Positions 1-7,371 of a stretch of 9,114 bases of DNA are shown one piece after another (positions within the stretch are counted from its first letter, which is position 1; each line of letters starts with the position of its first letter). The stretch covers positions 1 through 9,114 of the forward strand of contig JAYVJM010000059.1 of the NCBI GenBank assembly GCA_043769275.1. Reading direction: 5' to 3'. A model generated the notes under the pieces. It was not told where the DNA came from. It saw nothing but the letters and a program-made list of their open reading frames with translations, and ran no database searches. The position numbers were made by a program, and so were the translations under genes. This DNA comes from JAYVJM01 sp043769275. Its GTDB lineage: Bacteria; Pseudomonadota; Gammaproteobacteria; Pseudomonadales; UBA7239.

Positions 1-61
1 TCGCAGCACCAAAAGTGCTCAACAAATAGTCGGTGTATAAATCAAGGTCGGCTTTTTTCAT
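1..61 (-). CDS. DDE transposase, N-terminal fragment (cut by window edge)
   Basis: An ATG at 61-59 opens a frame that stays open to the window edge and gives 20 residues beginning MKKADLDLYTDYLLSTFG. The pattern DLYTDYLLSTFG is, from memory, the characteristic start of a group of IS4/IS701-like DDE transposases that continue with an ATGLS stretch; that part lies outside the window. The start is 24 bases inside the terminal repeat, a normal IS layout. No strong Shine-Dalgarno precedes it, which is common for transposases. The catalytic DDE residues are not visible, so whether the gene is intact is unknown. Confidence 0.68.
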   Translation of the reverse strand, partial: MKKADLDLYTDYLLSTFGAA

Positions 62-85
62 TCGGCAAGCTTATCAGGGGAGGGT

Positions 86-98
86 TGCGTAACATCAG
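86..98 (-). repeat. IS terminal inverted repeat, left copy
   Basis: On the plus strand this reads TGCGTAACATCAG, the reverse complement of the repeat at 9021-9033. The match extends two more bases (TT at 99-100 here, AA at 9019-9020 there), making 15 identical bases. Those two extra bases may belong to the repeat or to the target site. Beyond the core, inward sequence differs (ACCCTCCCC here, GCCGCGC at the other end), as usual for the two ends of one IS. Confidence 0.72.
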
Positions 99-151
99 TT
101 TGTAAGAAGTTAATAGCAACATCAAAAGGTTTGCGCAATCATCGCGCTTAT

Positions 152-180
152 AAAAAAGCCACCGCAAGGGTGGCTTTTTT
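152..180 (-). terminator. Rho-independent terminator of the pnt operon (symmetric)
   Basis: A perfect 12-base stem, AAAAAAGCCACC (152-163) with GGTGGCTTTTTT (169-180), encloses a 5-base loop GCAAG. On the minus strand it begins 17 bases after the pntB stop and ends with a T run, so it should end pnt transcription. Since it has A and T tracts on both sides, it can also work on the plus strand and shield pntB from transcription leaving the IS on its left. Confidence 0.9.
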
Positions 181-197
181 ATTCCGTTCGCGTTGCT

Positions 198-1586
198 TTA
201 GTGGCCGCTACCGGTTAAGTCTTTTGTCATTTCTTCCAACACTTTTTTGGCATCGCCAAATACCATCATGGTGCGGTCGAGATAAAACAGTTCGTTGTCC
301 AATCCTGCATAACCGGTGGCCATTGAGCGTTTAATCACGATCACGGTACGTGCGCGGTAGGCTTCAATAATCGGCATGCCGTAGATAGGCGAGCTTGGAT
401 CATCTTTGGCTGATGGGTTTACCACGTCGTTCGCGCCCACCACCAATACCACGTCGGTAGAAGCAAAATCGCTGTTGATTTCGTCCATCTCCTTAACGTC
501 TTCGTAAGGCACATCGGCTTCCGCCAGCAACACGTTCATGTGGCCAGGCATACGCCCTGCTACGGGGTGAATGGCGTAGCGCACCGTCACGCCTTTTTCT
601 TTGAGTGCGTTGGCCAGTTCTTTGACGGCATTTTGCGCTCGCGCCTGCGCTAAGCCGTAGCCTGGCACGATCACGACGGAATCCGCATTGCCCATCATAA
701 AAGCCGCATCGTCTGGAGAGCCGGTTTTGTAATTGCGCTCTTTTCCATCGCCATCGCCGCCGCCGGTAGCATCTGCGCCGAAGCTGCCGAACAGTACGTT
801 AAACAGCGAGCGGTTCATGGCGCGGCACATCACGTAAGAGAGAATCGCGCCCGAGGAGCCCACCAGCGAGCCGGCAATAATCAGCATGGAGTTATTCAGC
901 GTAAAACCGATGCCCGCTGCTGCCCAGCCTGAAAAGGAGTTCAGCAGAGAGATAACCACCGGCATGTCGCCGCCGCCAATCGGCGCGATCCAAAAGTAGC
1001 CCAGCACCAGAGCGATTGCGGTCATGGCATAAAAAGAACTCAGGCTTTCGCTGCTGAAGTAGTCAATGCCAAAGCCGATCATCGCCACAGCCAGTACGAT
1101 TTGCAGGGGTTTTATCCAGCCGCCTTTTAGCGATTTTGCCCATTTTTTAGCGGCCAATTTGCCGTAAGCGAATACCGATGCGCTAAAGGTGATAGCACCG
1201 ATAAAACAGCCTAAAAACAACTCAAAACGGTGAACGCCATCGTGATAAACGCCTGTGTGCAAAATGGCGGCGATGGCAATTAATACGGCCGACAAGCCTA
1301 CCAATGAGTGCATCATCGCCACCGTTTCTGGCATGTGCGTCATCGCTACGGTGCGAGCGCGATACAGGCCAATGCCGGCACCAATGGCCATTGCTGCCAC
1401 AATAATGATTACGTTGGGGTTATCCGCCACAAAAAACGTGGTGACGACCGCCAGCGCCATGCCAATCATGCCGTAGCGATTGCCCATAATGGCCGTTGTG
1501 GGCGACGACAGGCCGCGTAACGTTAAGATAAAAAGAACGGCACCAATCAGGTAGGCCCAGTCTGCGTATTGTGCGAGTGCGTGCAT
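198..1586 (-). CDS. pntB: NAD(P) transhydrogenase subunit beta (PntB)
   Basis: Beta subunit of the inner-membrane proton-translocating transhydrogenase, which uses the proton gradient to drive hydride transfer from NADH to NADP+. The protein has 462 residues, the usual full length. The first ~270 residues form the membrane domain with about nine hydrophobic segments. It includes AMMHSLVGL with His93, which matches the proton-channel histidine (His91) of E. coli PntB. A Gly/Asp-rich linker (about 273-285) leads to the NADP(H)-binding domain III. There one sees the GYG turn (309-311), HPVAGRMPGHMNVLLAEA (340-357), GANDVVNPSA (384-393) and KRSMATGYAGLDN (419-431), all family hallmarks. The ATG at 1586 is preceded by AAGGGGA at 7 bases. 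It lies 12 bases after pntAB and is the last gene of the operon, followed by the 152-180 terminator. Confidence 0.97.
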   Translation of the reverse strand: MHALAQYADWAYLIGAVLFILTLRGLSSPTTAIMGNRYGMIGMALAVVTTFFVADNPNVIIIVAAMAIGAGIGLYRARTVAMTHMPETVAMMHSLVGLSAVLIAIAAILHTGVYHDGVHRFELFLGCFIGAITFSASVFAYGKLAAKKWAKSLKGGWIKPLQIVLAVAMIGFGIDYFSSESLSSFYAMTAIALVLGYFWIAPIGGGDMPVVISLLNSFSGWAAAGIGFTLNNSMLIIAGSLVGSSGAILSYVMCRAMNRSLFNVLFGSFGADATGGGDGDGKERNYKTGSPDDAAFMMGNADSVVIVPGYGLAQARAQNAVKELANALKEKGVTVRYAIHPVAGRMPGHMNVLLAEADVPYEDVKEMDEINSDFASTDVVLVVGANDVVNPSAKDDPSSPIYGMPIIEAYRARTVIVIKRSMATGYAGLDNELFYLDRTMMVFGDAKKVLEEMTKDLTGSGH

Positions 1587-1598
1587 CGTCAGTTCCCC

Positions 1599-1940
1599 TT
1601 ACTTCTTCTTTTTCTTGAACATGGCCAACATTCTTTCGGTGACAGCAAAGCCCCCGAAGATGTTGATGCTGGCTAACAAAACCGCCACTGCACCGATGAT
1701 GCTGGTAGACGTGACTGCGTTGCCTTGGATGGTCACGGCTTGCAGCATTGCGCCGACCATAATGATGCCGGAAAGCGCGTTGGTTACGGCCATCAGCGGC
1801 GTGTGCAGCGCAGGCGTTACGCCCCACACCACGTAATAGCCCACAAAAATCGCCAGAACAAAAACGGTAAATACGTTCACAAACGGAACGTTGCTGACGT
1901 GCTCGGAAAATTCCGCCACCTGTACGATCACTTCATTCAT
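1599..1940 (-). CDS. pntAB: NAD(P) transhydrogenase subunit alpha, membrane part (PntAB / alpha-2)
   Basis: Small membrane subunit (113 residues) equal to the C-terminal membrane part of the fused E. coli PntA. With PntB it forms the proton channel. Three hydrophobic helices are visible at about 21-40, 50-70 and 79-98. The loop and helix start VTPALHTPLMAVTNALSG (41-58) is the family signature, and the C-terminus is a five-lysine tail. The ATG at 1940 has AGGAG seven bases upstream. The gene starts 15 bases after the pntAA stop and ends 12 bases before pntB, so the three are clearly co-transcribed. In E. coli this segment is fused to the NAD-binding domain; separate genes are the known arrangement in Rhodospirillum and Pseudomonas. 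Confidence 0.96.
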   Translation of the reverse strand: MNEVIVQVAEFSEHVSNVPFVNVFTVFVLAIFVGYYVVWGVTPALHTPLMAVTNALSGIIMVGAMLQAVTIQGNAVTSTSIIGAVAVLLASINIFGGFAVTERMLAMFKKKKK

Positions 1941-1955
1941 GAGTTGACTCCTGAC

Positions 1956-3089
1956 TCAGTTAGGCTTTTTGTAGATGACGTGCCCGCCGTCAACGATGAT
2001 CGTTGGCTTCACCATGTCATCTTCACGGCTGAACTTGAGGTTTTTCGATGCTTTGTCGTACATGGAGTCCAGAAAGTTGACCATGTTGCGTGCGTACAGC
2101 GAGGATGTTTCCGCCGCTACCAGCGCAGGAATATTGCCAGCCCCCATGATTTTTACACCGTTGGTGGTCGTCACTGTTTGATCCAGTACCGAGCCTTCGA
2201 CATTGCCGCCGGTTGACACTGCCATATCGACAATGACAGACCCCGCTTTCATTTTGGCGACTGTTTCGGCCCTCACGAGCACCGGTGCTTTACGGCCAGG
2301 AATTTGCGCAGTTGTGATAACGATATCGGCATTGCTGATGGCTTTATTGACCACAACGGCTTGGTCGCGCACGTACTCTGGCGATGGCACCCACGCGTAA
2401 CCGCCTGTGCCTAGTGCTTTGGTTTTTTCTTCCTCGCTCATCGGCACATCCATCCAGCGCCCGCCCAACGATTCGACTTGTTCGCGAGCAGCAGGGCGCA
2501 TATCGGAGGCCTCCACCACCGCACCTAAGCGTTTAGCGGTGGCGATGGCTTGCAAGCCTGCCACGCCCACGCCAAGAATCACAACGCGTGCGGGCTTAAT
2601 GGTGCCGGCTGCGGTCATCAGCATGGGAAACATGCCTTGATATTCGTTGGCTGCCATCAGCACGGCTTTATAGCCGGCCACGTTGGCCTGCGAGGAAAGA
2701 ATGTCGGAACTCTGCGCCCGCGTGATACGCGGGATCATTTCCATCGCCACGCAGGTTAAACCCTGTGCCGCGTAAATATCCAGATTAGGGTTCGCGTGCG
2801 GCGTGAAAGCCGCCAAAACCAGCGCGCCCTTTTTCATCAAAGCGGCCTCTTCTGCGGTAGGGGCAATCACTTTTAGTACGATGTCGGCATCTTTCAATGC
2901 TTCGGCGGCAGTGGCGACCATTTGCGCACCCACCGCTGTATAAAGCGCGTCAGGGTTGCTGGCTGCAATGCCGCTGCCGGCCTGCACTGTCACCTGATAG
3001 CCAAGCCCGATAAACTTTTTTGCCGTCTCTGGCGTGGCGGCAACACGGGTTTCGCCAGCCGTTATTTCTTTGATGACACCAATTCGCAT
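1956..3089 (-). CDS. pntAA: NAD(P) transhydrogenase subunit alpha, NAD(H)-binding part (PntAA / alpha-1)
   Basis: Peripheral domain I of the transhydrogenase, which binds NAD(H) on the cytoplasmic side and passes hydride to domain III of PntB. The 377-residue protein is related to alanine dehydrogenase and starts MRIGVIKE, as the family does. Motifs: RAQSSDILSSQANVAGY (124-140), with Gln134 matching the catalytic-site Gln of the Rhodospirillum enzyme; the Rossmann turn GVGVAG (173-178); and EASDMRP (193-199), whose Asp contacts the nucleotide. The protein stops at KKPN with no membrane helix, so the alpha subunit is truly split and continues as pntAB. The ATG at 3089 is preceded by GGAG at 6 bases. 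It is the first gene of the operon; its promoter should lie in 3090-3312. Confidence 0.97.
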   Translation of the reverse strand: MRIGVIKEITAGETRVAATPETAKKFIGLGYQVTVQAGSGIAASNPDALYTAVGAQMVATAAEALKDADIVLKVIAPTAEEAALMKKGALVLAAFTPHANPNLDIYAAQGLTCVAMEMIPRITRAQSSDILSSQANVAGYKAVLMAANEYQGMFPMLMTAAGTIKPARVVILGVGVAGLQAIATAKRLGAVVEASDMRPAAREQVESLGGRWMDVPMSEEEKTKALGTGGYAWVPSPEYVRDQAVVVNKAISNADIVITTAQIPGRKAPVLVRAETVAKMKAGSVIVDMAVSTGGNVEGSVLDQTVTTTNGVKIMGAGNIPALVAAETSSLYARNMVNFLDSMYDKASKNLKFSREDDMVKPTIIVDGGHVIYKKPN

Positions 3090-3312
3090 GGGGTTCTCCG
3101 TTTAATATGGCTGCTCGTATTGAATTTATGGGGGGAGCATATAGCCAAAATCGCCCCGCACAGCAGGGCGGCGCAGCATACACAAAAATGGCGCAAGGCT
3201 CTATTAAAACCACCCCTTATTGCTGTAAGTGTTTAAGCGGAGCCGCGTGTTGCGTAGTTGTTCCTGTGAATCGGGTACACTTGCGCCCGTTTTTCTTTTG
3301 TCGGTAGTGCGC
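3090..3312. promoter_or_regulatory. Divergent intergenic region between pntAA and lepA
   Basis: This 223-base gap must hold the promoters of two divergent operons. For lepA the best -10 candidate is TACACT (3276-3281), about 30 bases before the GTG start, but no -35 box sits at the normal distance: TTGCGT at 3250 gives a 20-base spacer and TTGTTC at 3258 gives 12. On the minus strand, AT-rich stretches around 3104-3145 lie before pntAA, but I find no good -35/-10 pair. A short hairpin, CGCCC/GGGCG with a 9-base loop, sits at about 3152-3170; its role is unknown. I see no riboswitch or small gene. Function is inferred from gene orientation. Confidence 0.4.
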
Positions 3313-5109
3313 GTGTCTAATCTTCGCCGTATTCGTAACTTTTCTATCATTGCCCATATTGATCACGGTAAGTCGACGCTGGCGGATCGCTTTATTCAGG
3401 TCTGTGGCGGTCTTGCCGCACGCGAAATGAGCGCGCAAGTGCTGGATTCCATGGATATTGAGCGCGAGCGCGGCATCACAATCAAAGCGCAAAGCGTGAC
3501 GTTGGATTACAAGGCGCTGGACGGCGAAACCTATCAGCTCAACTTTATCGACACCCCAGGCCACGTTGATTTCAGTTACGAAGTGTCGCGCTCGCTGGCG
3601 GCTTGTGAAGGTGCATTGTTGGTGGTGGATGCAGCGCAAGGTGTGGAAGCGCAGTCTGTGGCCAATTGCTACACAGCCATTGAGCAGGGCTTAGAAGTGC
3701 TGCCGATTCTGAACAAAATGGATCTGCCGCAGGTGGAGCCTGAGCGAGTGCAACAAGAAATTGAAGAAATTATCGGCATAGATGCGACTGACGCTTGCCG
3801 TTGCAGCGCTAAGTCTGGTCTTGGTATCACCGATGTGTTGGAGCGTTTGGTGAAACAGATTCCGCCACCTGTTGGCGATGTTGATGCTCCCTTACAAGCG
3901 CTGATTATCGACTCGTGGTTCGACAATTATCTGGGTGTTGTGTCGCTGGTTCGTGTAAAAAACGGCACGCTGCGCAAAAAAGACAAGATCGCCGCCAAGA
4001 GTTTAGGCAAAGCGCATCTGGTTGATTGTGTGGGTATATTCACGCCAAAACGCAAAGAGACCGAATGCCTACGGGCAGGCGAGGTCGGCTTTATCGTCGC
4101 GGGCATAAAAGACATACACGGCGCGCCCGTCGGTGACACGCTGGTGCGGGCGGGCGATGTGGATACGCCGGCTTTGCCTGGGTTTAAAAAGGTCAAGCCG
4201 CAAGTGTATGCGGGTATTTTTCCGGTTAATGCCGAGGATTACGAAGATTTTCGTGAAGCATTAGCCAAGCTCACGCTCAATGATGCCTCGTTGTTTTATG
4301 AGCCGGAAACCTCAGACGCATTAGGCTTTGGGTTCCGTTGCGGTTTTCTTGGCTTATTGCATATGGAAATTGTGCAGGAGCGATTAGAGCGCGAATACGA
4401 CATGGACTTAATCACCACTGCGCCCACGGTGGTTTACGAGGTAGTGATGAACGACGGCACCGTGGTGCAGGTGGATAACCCTTCGCGCCTGCCGGATCCA
4501 GGTACCATTCAAGAAATGCGTGAGCCGATTGTGGCGGCGAATATTCTGGTGCCTCAGGAATATCTCGGTAACGTGATCAACTTGTGTGTTGAGAAGCGCG
4601 GCGTACAGAAAGATATGTTGTTCATTGGCAAACAGGTATCGTTACGCTATGAGCTGCCTATGAGCGAAGTGGTAATGGACTTTTTTGATCGCCTAAAGTC
4701 CACCAGTCGCGGCTTCGCTTCTCTTGATTATTCATTTATTCGTTTTGAGCCTGCGCGTTTAGCCAAGCTTGATGTGCTGATCAATGGTGACAAAGTAGAC
4801 GCGCTGGCGGTCATTATTCATCGCGATCATGCACAAAGCCGTGGGCGTATATTGTGCGAAAAACTACAGAGTTTGATTCATCGGCAAATGTACGATGTCG
4901 CGATTCAAGCCGCGTTGGGCGGGCAAATTATTGCGCGGACTACGGTAAAGGCGTTGCGCAAAAACGTGATTGCTAAATGTTATGGGGGCGATGTCTCACG
5001 CAAGAAAAAATTACTGGAAAAGCAGAAAGCGGGCAAAAAGCGCATGAAGCAAGTTGGTCGTGTTGAAATTCCGCAAGAGGCCTTTCTCGCCGTCTTAAAA
5101 GTTGATTAG
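3313..5109 (+). CDS. lepA: Translation elongation factor 4 (LepA / EF4), GTPase
   Basis: Ribosome-bound GTPase of the EF-G-like family; proposed roles are back-translocation of stalled ribosomes and support of initiation or 30S biogenesis. With the GTG start at 3313 the protein is 598 residues, close to the family norm (599 in E. coli). It begins SNLRRIRNFSIIAHIDHGKS, aligning with the E. coli N-terminus. GTPase motifs: AHIDHGKST (14-22), RGIT (53-56), DTPGH (80-84, with the catalytic-type His84), NKMD (134-137) and SAK (165-167). EF-G-like domains follow, then the LepA-specific basic C-terminus, with a lysine-rich stretch around RKKKLLEKQ and the end RVEIPQEAFLAVLK. A longer frame open from 3229 is rejected because it adds unrelated residues. 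The ribosome site is weak. First gene of the plus-strand cluster. Confidence 0.97.
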   Translation: MSNLRRIRNFSIIAHIDHGKSTLADRFIQVCGGLAAREMSAQVLDSMDIERERGITIKAQSVTLDYKALDGETYQLNFIDTPGHVDFSYEVSRSLAACEGALLVVDAAQGVEAQSVANCYTAIEQGLEVLPILNKMDLPQVEPERVQQEIEEIIGIDATDACRCSAKSGLGITDVLERLVKQIPPPVGDVDAPLQALIIDSWFDNYLGVVSLVRVKNGTLRKKDKIAAKSLGKAHLVDCVGIFTPKRKETECLRAGEVGFIVAGIKDIHGAPVGDTLVRAGDVDTPALPGFKKVKPQVYAGIFPVNAEDYEDFREALAKLTLNDASLFYEPETSDALGFGFRCGFLGLLHMEIVQERLEREYDMDLITTAPTVVYEVVMNDGTVVQVDNPSRLPDPGTIQEMREPIVAANILVPQEYLGNVINLCVEKRGVQKDMLFIGKQVSLRYELPMSEVVMDFFDRLKSTSRGFASLDYSFIRFEPARLAKLDVLINGDKVDALAVIIHRDHAQSRGRILCEKLQSLIHRQMYDVAIQAALGGQIIARTTVKALRKNVIAKCYGGDVSRKKKLLEKQKAGKKRMKQVGRVEIPQEAFLAVLKVD

Positions 5110-5118
5110 GAATTGAAT

Positions 5119-6189
5119 ATGGAATCACTGTTTACCGTAAATAAGCTGTTGTTGACGGCTATTGTTATCACGCTGATTGTGTGGGTTTTGCAGGAGACTT
5201 TAGGTCGTTTGCGCCGCATTGATTGCGTGTGTAAGCAGCCACAAATAGCTGCACGAATGGGTATTGATGCAGGGTTTCCGCTGTGGTTGCGCGTACTGTC
5301 TTTTTTGATGCTTGCAAGTTGGCTGGTTTTGGGATGGGCGGTCTATGTCAAGCGCGATGGTGATTTCGCGTTGATTTTAACTGCGCTTGTTTTGTTGTGT
5401 GGCGCGGTGAGCTTAGCGGACAGGTTTGTTTTTCAGCGCCGTCGCGCACGCTTGTTGGGTACGGTGGCTGTACAGCAAGCATTGGCTAGCGTGAAAGTAG
5501 AAGACAATCGCAATGCGTTGCACGATTGGGCGGAAACCGATTATGTCGCGGCGGAGTATGCCAAGTCATTTTTTCCAGTTTTATTGGTTGTGCTTGTGCT
5601 GCGCTCGTTTCTGTTTGAGCCATTCAAAATTCCTTCCGCGTCGATGGTTCCAACGTTGCAAGTGCATGATTTTATTTTGGTGAACAAGTTCGCTTATGGT
5701 TTGCGTCTGCCAGTGTTGGGAACAAAGATTTTCCCTGTGCGAGACCCGCAACGGGGCGATGTGATGGTTTTTTTCCCGCCTAATGACTCGCGTTATTTCA
5801 TTAAGCGTGTGATTGGTTTGCCAGATGACACAATACGTTTGGAAAATAACGTCTTGTTTATTAATGGTGCACGTATGGATCAAACCTTTTTGCGGGTAGA
5901 TGATCAAGACAAAGAGCAGCCGCCCTTAGATGTAATGGTGGAGAACTTGCAGCCGTTAGAGCACCTGATTCAATACTATGCAGAGCCTACACGCCAAAGC
6001 AACTATCAAACTGTAGTGCCCAAAGGCCACTATTTTATGATGGGTGATAATCGCGACAATAGTAGCGATAGTCGCTTTTGGGGCATGGTGCCGGAAGAGA
6101 ATGTAGTTGGGCAAGCGGTATATGTCTGGATGCATTGGGGGTCGTGGCTTAGCTTGCCATCGTTTGCACGCAATGGTGTAATTGAATAG
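5119..6189 (+). CDS. lepB: Signal peptidase I (leader peptidase)
   Basis: Inner-membrane serine protease that cleaves signal peptides from Sec and Tat exported proteins at the periplasmic face. Motifs: box B PSASMVPTL (172-180) with nucleophile Ser175; box D RYFIKRVIGLP (225-235) with general base Lys229; box E MMGDNRDNSSDSR (307-319). The ATG at 5119 is chosen because AGGA at 5108-5111, overlapping the lepA stop, is 7 bases upstream; a TTG two codons earlier (5113) would cut into that site. The protein is 356 residues, longer than E. coli LepB (324). It shows four hydrophobic segments before or at the catalytic domain (about 8-26, 56-76, 84-100, 152-166), where E. coli has two. The lepA-lepB pairing is widespread and supports the call. 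Confidence 0.96.
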   Translation: MESLFTVNKLLLTAIVITLIVWVLQETLGRLRRIDCVCKQPQIAARMGIDAGFPLWLRVLSFLMLASWLVLGWAVYVKRDGDFALILTALVLLCGAVSLADRFVFQRRRARLLGTVAVQQALASVKVEDNRNALHDWAETDYVAAEYAKSFFPVLLVVLVLRSFLFEPFKIPSASMVPTLQVHDFILVNKFAYGLRLPVLGTKIFPVRDPQRGDVMVFFPPNDSRYFIKRVIGLPDDTIRLENNVLFINGARMDQTFLRVDDQDKEQPPLDVMVENLQPLEHLIQYYAEPTRQSNYQTVVPKGHYFMMGDNRDNSSDSRFWGMVPEENVVGQAVYVWMHWGSWLSLPSFARNGVIE

Positions 6190-6247
6190 GGGCGCGGCTT
6201 GCTTTTCGCACCAATCTTTAGCGTAATGGAATGGCGGAGATACCAAT

Positions 6248-6676
6248 ATGAATAGTACGGCAAGAAATGTCGAGCTCGGTAAGTCACTACAATTGCAGGG
6301 AGGGTTTGGCCTGTTTGAGATGCTCTTCGGGCTGGCCTTTATCGGATTCGCATTAACATTAATATTGAAGCTCGGCCCGCATTATGTGGATGACTATGGC
6401 GTGAAAGCTGCCTTGCAAGAACTGCATACAGACCTTGCGGGTAAAAGTGCGGCCGAGATCACGAGAGAAGATATCAATAGCAACTTGAGCCAGAACTTTC
6501 AGGTGAGCTTAATTCCTGATGAAATACTCAAGTCTGTGGAAACAGTGCGCGAAGGCGGAAAGTTGTTGGTGAGCATTAACTATGAAACTCGCCAGCCATT
6601 GATTGCCAATATTGATGTCGTGATGCGTTTTAAACATGAAATGGACTTGGCAGATCCAACCAGCAAAGCGCAGTAA
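6248..6676 (+). CDS. DUF4845 family small membrane protein, pilin-like N-terminus
   Basis: A 142-residue protein of the type found between lepB and rnc in many gammaproteobacteria; function not established. It has a short polar N-terminus, one hydrophobic helix at about 25-43 and a soluble C-terminal domain of roughly 100 residues with alternating strand-like stretches (LLVSINYETRQPL, IANIDVVMRF). The motif GPHYVDDYGVKAAL just after the helix is typical of the family. The helix is preceded by QGGFGLFEML, which fits the prepilin peptidase pattern G|FxxxE, with Gly19, Phe20 at +1 and Glu24 at +5. Processing by a prepilin peptidase is inference only. The ATG at 6248 has GGAG eight bases upstream. 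It sits 58 bases after lepB and 14 before rnc. Confidence 0.82.
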   Translation: MNSTARNVELGKSLQLQGGFGLFEMLFGLAFIGFALTLILKLGPHYVDDYGVKAALQELHTDLAGKSAAEITREDINSNLSQNFQVSLIPDEILKSVETVREGGKLLVSINYETRQPLIANIDVVMRFKHEMDLADPTSKAQ

Positions 6677-6690
6677 AAAAAGAATGATTT

Positions 6691-7371
6691 GTGTCTACTG
6701 ATGTTTCGGATTTACAGGCGCGTTTAGCTTATCGTTTTAACAATAACGCGCTGTTGTTGCAGGCGCTCACTCACCGCAGTTTTGGTGTAGATCACAATGA
6801 GCGTCTGGAGTTTCTTGGCGATGCCGTTCTCGATCTGTTGATCGGCGAATGGTTATTTTGCCACTGTCCTGCTTCCGCCGAAGGCGGATTGTCACAAATG
6901 CGCGCCTCTCTAGTGTGTGGAGAAAACCTAGCGGCTATTGCCGGGACCTTAGGCCTAGGGGATTATCTACGGTTGGGTGCTGGTGAGCTTGGCTCTGGTG
7001 GCCGTGAGCGCAAGTCCAGCTTGGCCAATGCACTTGAGGCACTAATTGCTGCTGTCTATCTTGACGGCGGCCTTGAGGCCAGTCGTAGTGTGGTTAACGG
7101 CCTGTTCTTGCAGCAGTTGCGCAAGCGCGTGCTGCTCGCCGATAAAGATGCCAAAACGCGCCTGCAAGAGTTTATGCAGGCAAGGCAATTAGACTTGCCG
7201 GTATATCAACTAATAGAGCGTAGCGGGGCTGATCATGCGGCGGTTTTTCGTGTTGAGTGTCGCGTTGCCTGTCTGAATATTCGGACGCAAGCGCAGGCCG
7301 GTAGTCGTAAAAAAGCCGAACAGTCTGCGGCTGAACAGGCATTAAAACAGGTAGAGCTGTCCAATTTATGA
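6691..7371 (+). CDS. rnc: Ribonuclease III
   Basis: Double-strand-specific endoribonuclease that matures rRNA precursors and processes or degrades structured mRNAs. It has 226 residues, the same as E. coli. The catalytic domain (about 1-150) carries the signature NERLEFLGDAVLD (36-48), with Glu40 and Asp44 as metal ligands. The second metal-binding motif reads LANALEALIAAVYLDGG (111-127): Glu116 is present, but the position of E. coli Asp114 is Asn113. The dsRNA-binding domain (about 154-224) includes KTRLQEFMQ and GSRKKAEQSAAEQAL. The start is GTG at 6691, since nearby ATGs at 6684 and 6701 are out of frame; the ribosome site is weak (AAAGAA). Its stop overlaps the era start (ATGA), implying translational coupling. 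Confidence 0.96.
   Translation: MSTDVSDLQARLAYRFNNNALLLQALTHRSFGVDHNERLEFLGDAVLDLLIGEWLFCHCPASAEGGLSQMRASLVCGENLAAIAGTLGLGDYLRLGAGELGSGGRERKSSLANALEALIAAVYLDGGLEASRSVVNGLFLQQLRKRVLLADKDAKTRLQEFMQARQLDLPVYQLIERSGADHAAVFRVECRVACLNIRTQAQAGSRKKAEQSAAEQALKQVELSNL

Larger units (their letters stand above)
1..98 (-). mobile_element. Insertion sequence, 5' end (partial, runs off left edge)
   Basis: The stretch carries, read on the minus strand, a 13-base terminal repeat (98 down to 86, CTGATGTTACGCA), a 24-base leader and the start of a transposase reading frame. The same repeat occurs at the right edge of the window next to a transposase C-terminus, as expected for the two inverted ends of one element. 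The element is cut by the window edge, so its length, other end and target duplication cannot be seen here. Family placement is uncertain; the protein start resembles DDE transposases labelled IS4/IS701-like. Confidence 0.72.

Noticed and set aside
131..334. A 67-codon plus-strand frame over the terminator and the pntB 3' end
   Set aside because: It runs through the terminator hairpin and antisense to conserved pntB codons, and has no ribosome site or similarity I recognise.
1420..1827. A 135-codon minus-strand frame overlapping pntAB and pntB
   Set aside because: Same strand but wrong frame across two well-supported genes; the His/Arg/Gly-rich translation is typical of a shifted shadow frame.
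1725..2216. A 163-codon plus-strand open frame opposite pntAB/pntAA
   Set aside because: It is antisense to two clearly real genes with full family motifs, its translation is His/Arg/Val-rich with no recognisable domain, and it has no credible ribosome site.
3152..3170. A short hairpin (CGCCC, 9-base loop, GGGCG) between pntAA and lepA, considered as a terminator or operator
   Set aside because: The stem is only 5 bases, there is no T-run, and it lies between divergent genes where no terminator is needed; it could be chance in GC-rich sequence.
3229..3312. An upstream extension of lepA by 28 codons
   Set aside because: The added residues do not resemble the LepA N-terminus; the GTG at 3313 gives the standard length and alignment.
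6226..6255. A tiny frame (ATG at 6226, nine codons) between lepB and the DUF4845 gene
   Set aside because: It overlaps the ribosome site and start of the DUF4845 gene, has no ribosome site of its own, and is short enough to occur by chance.
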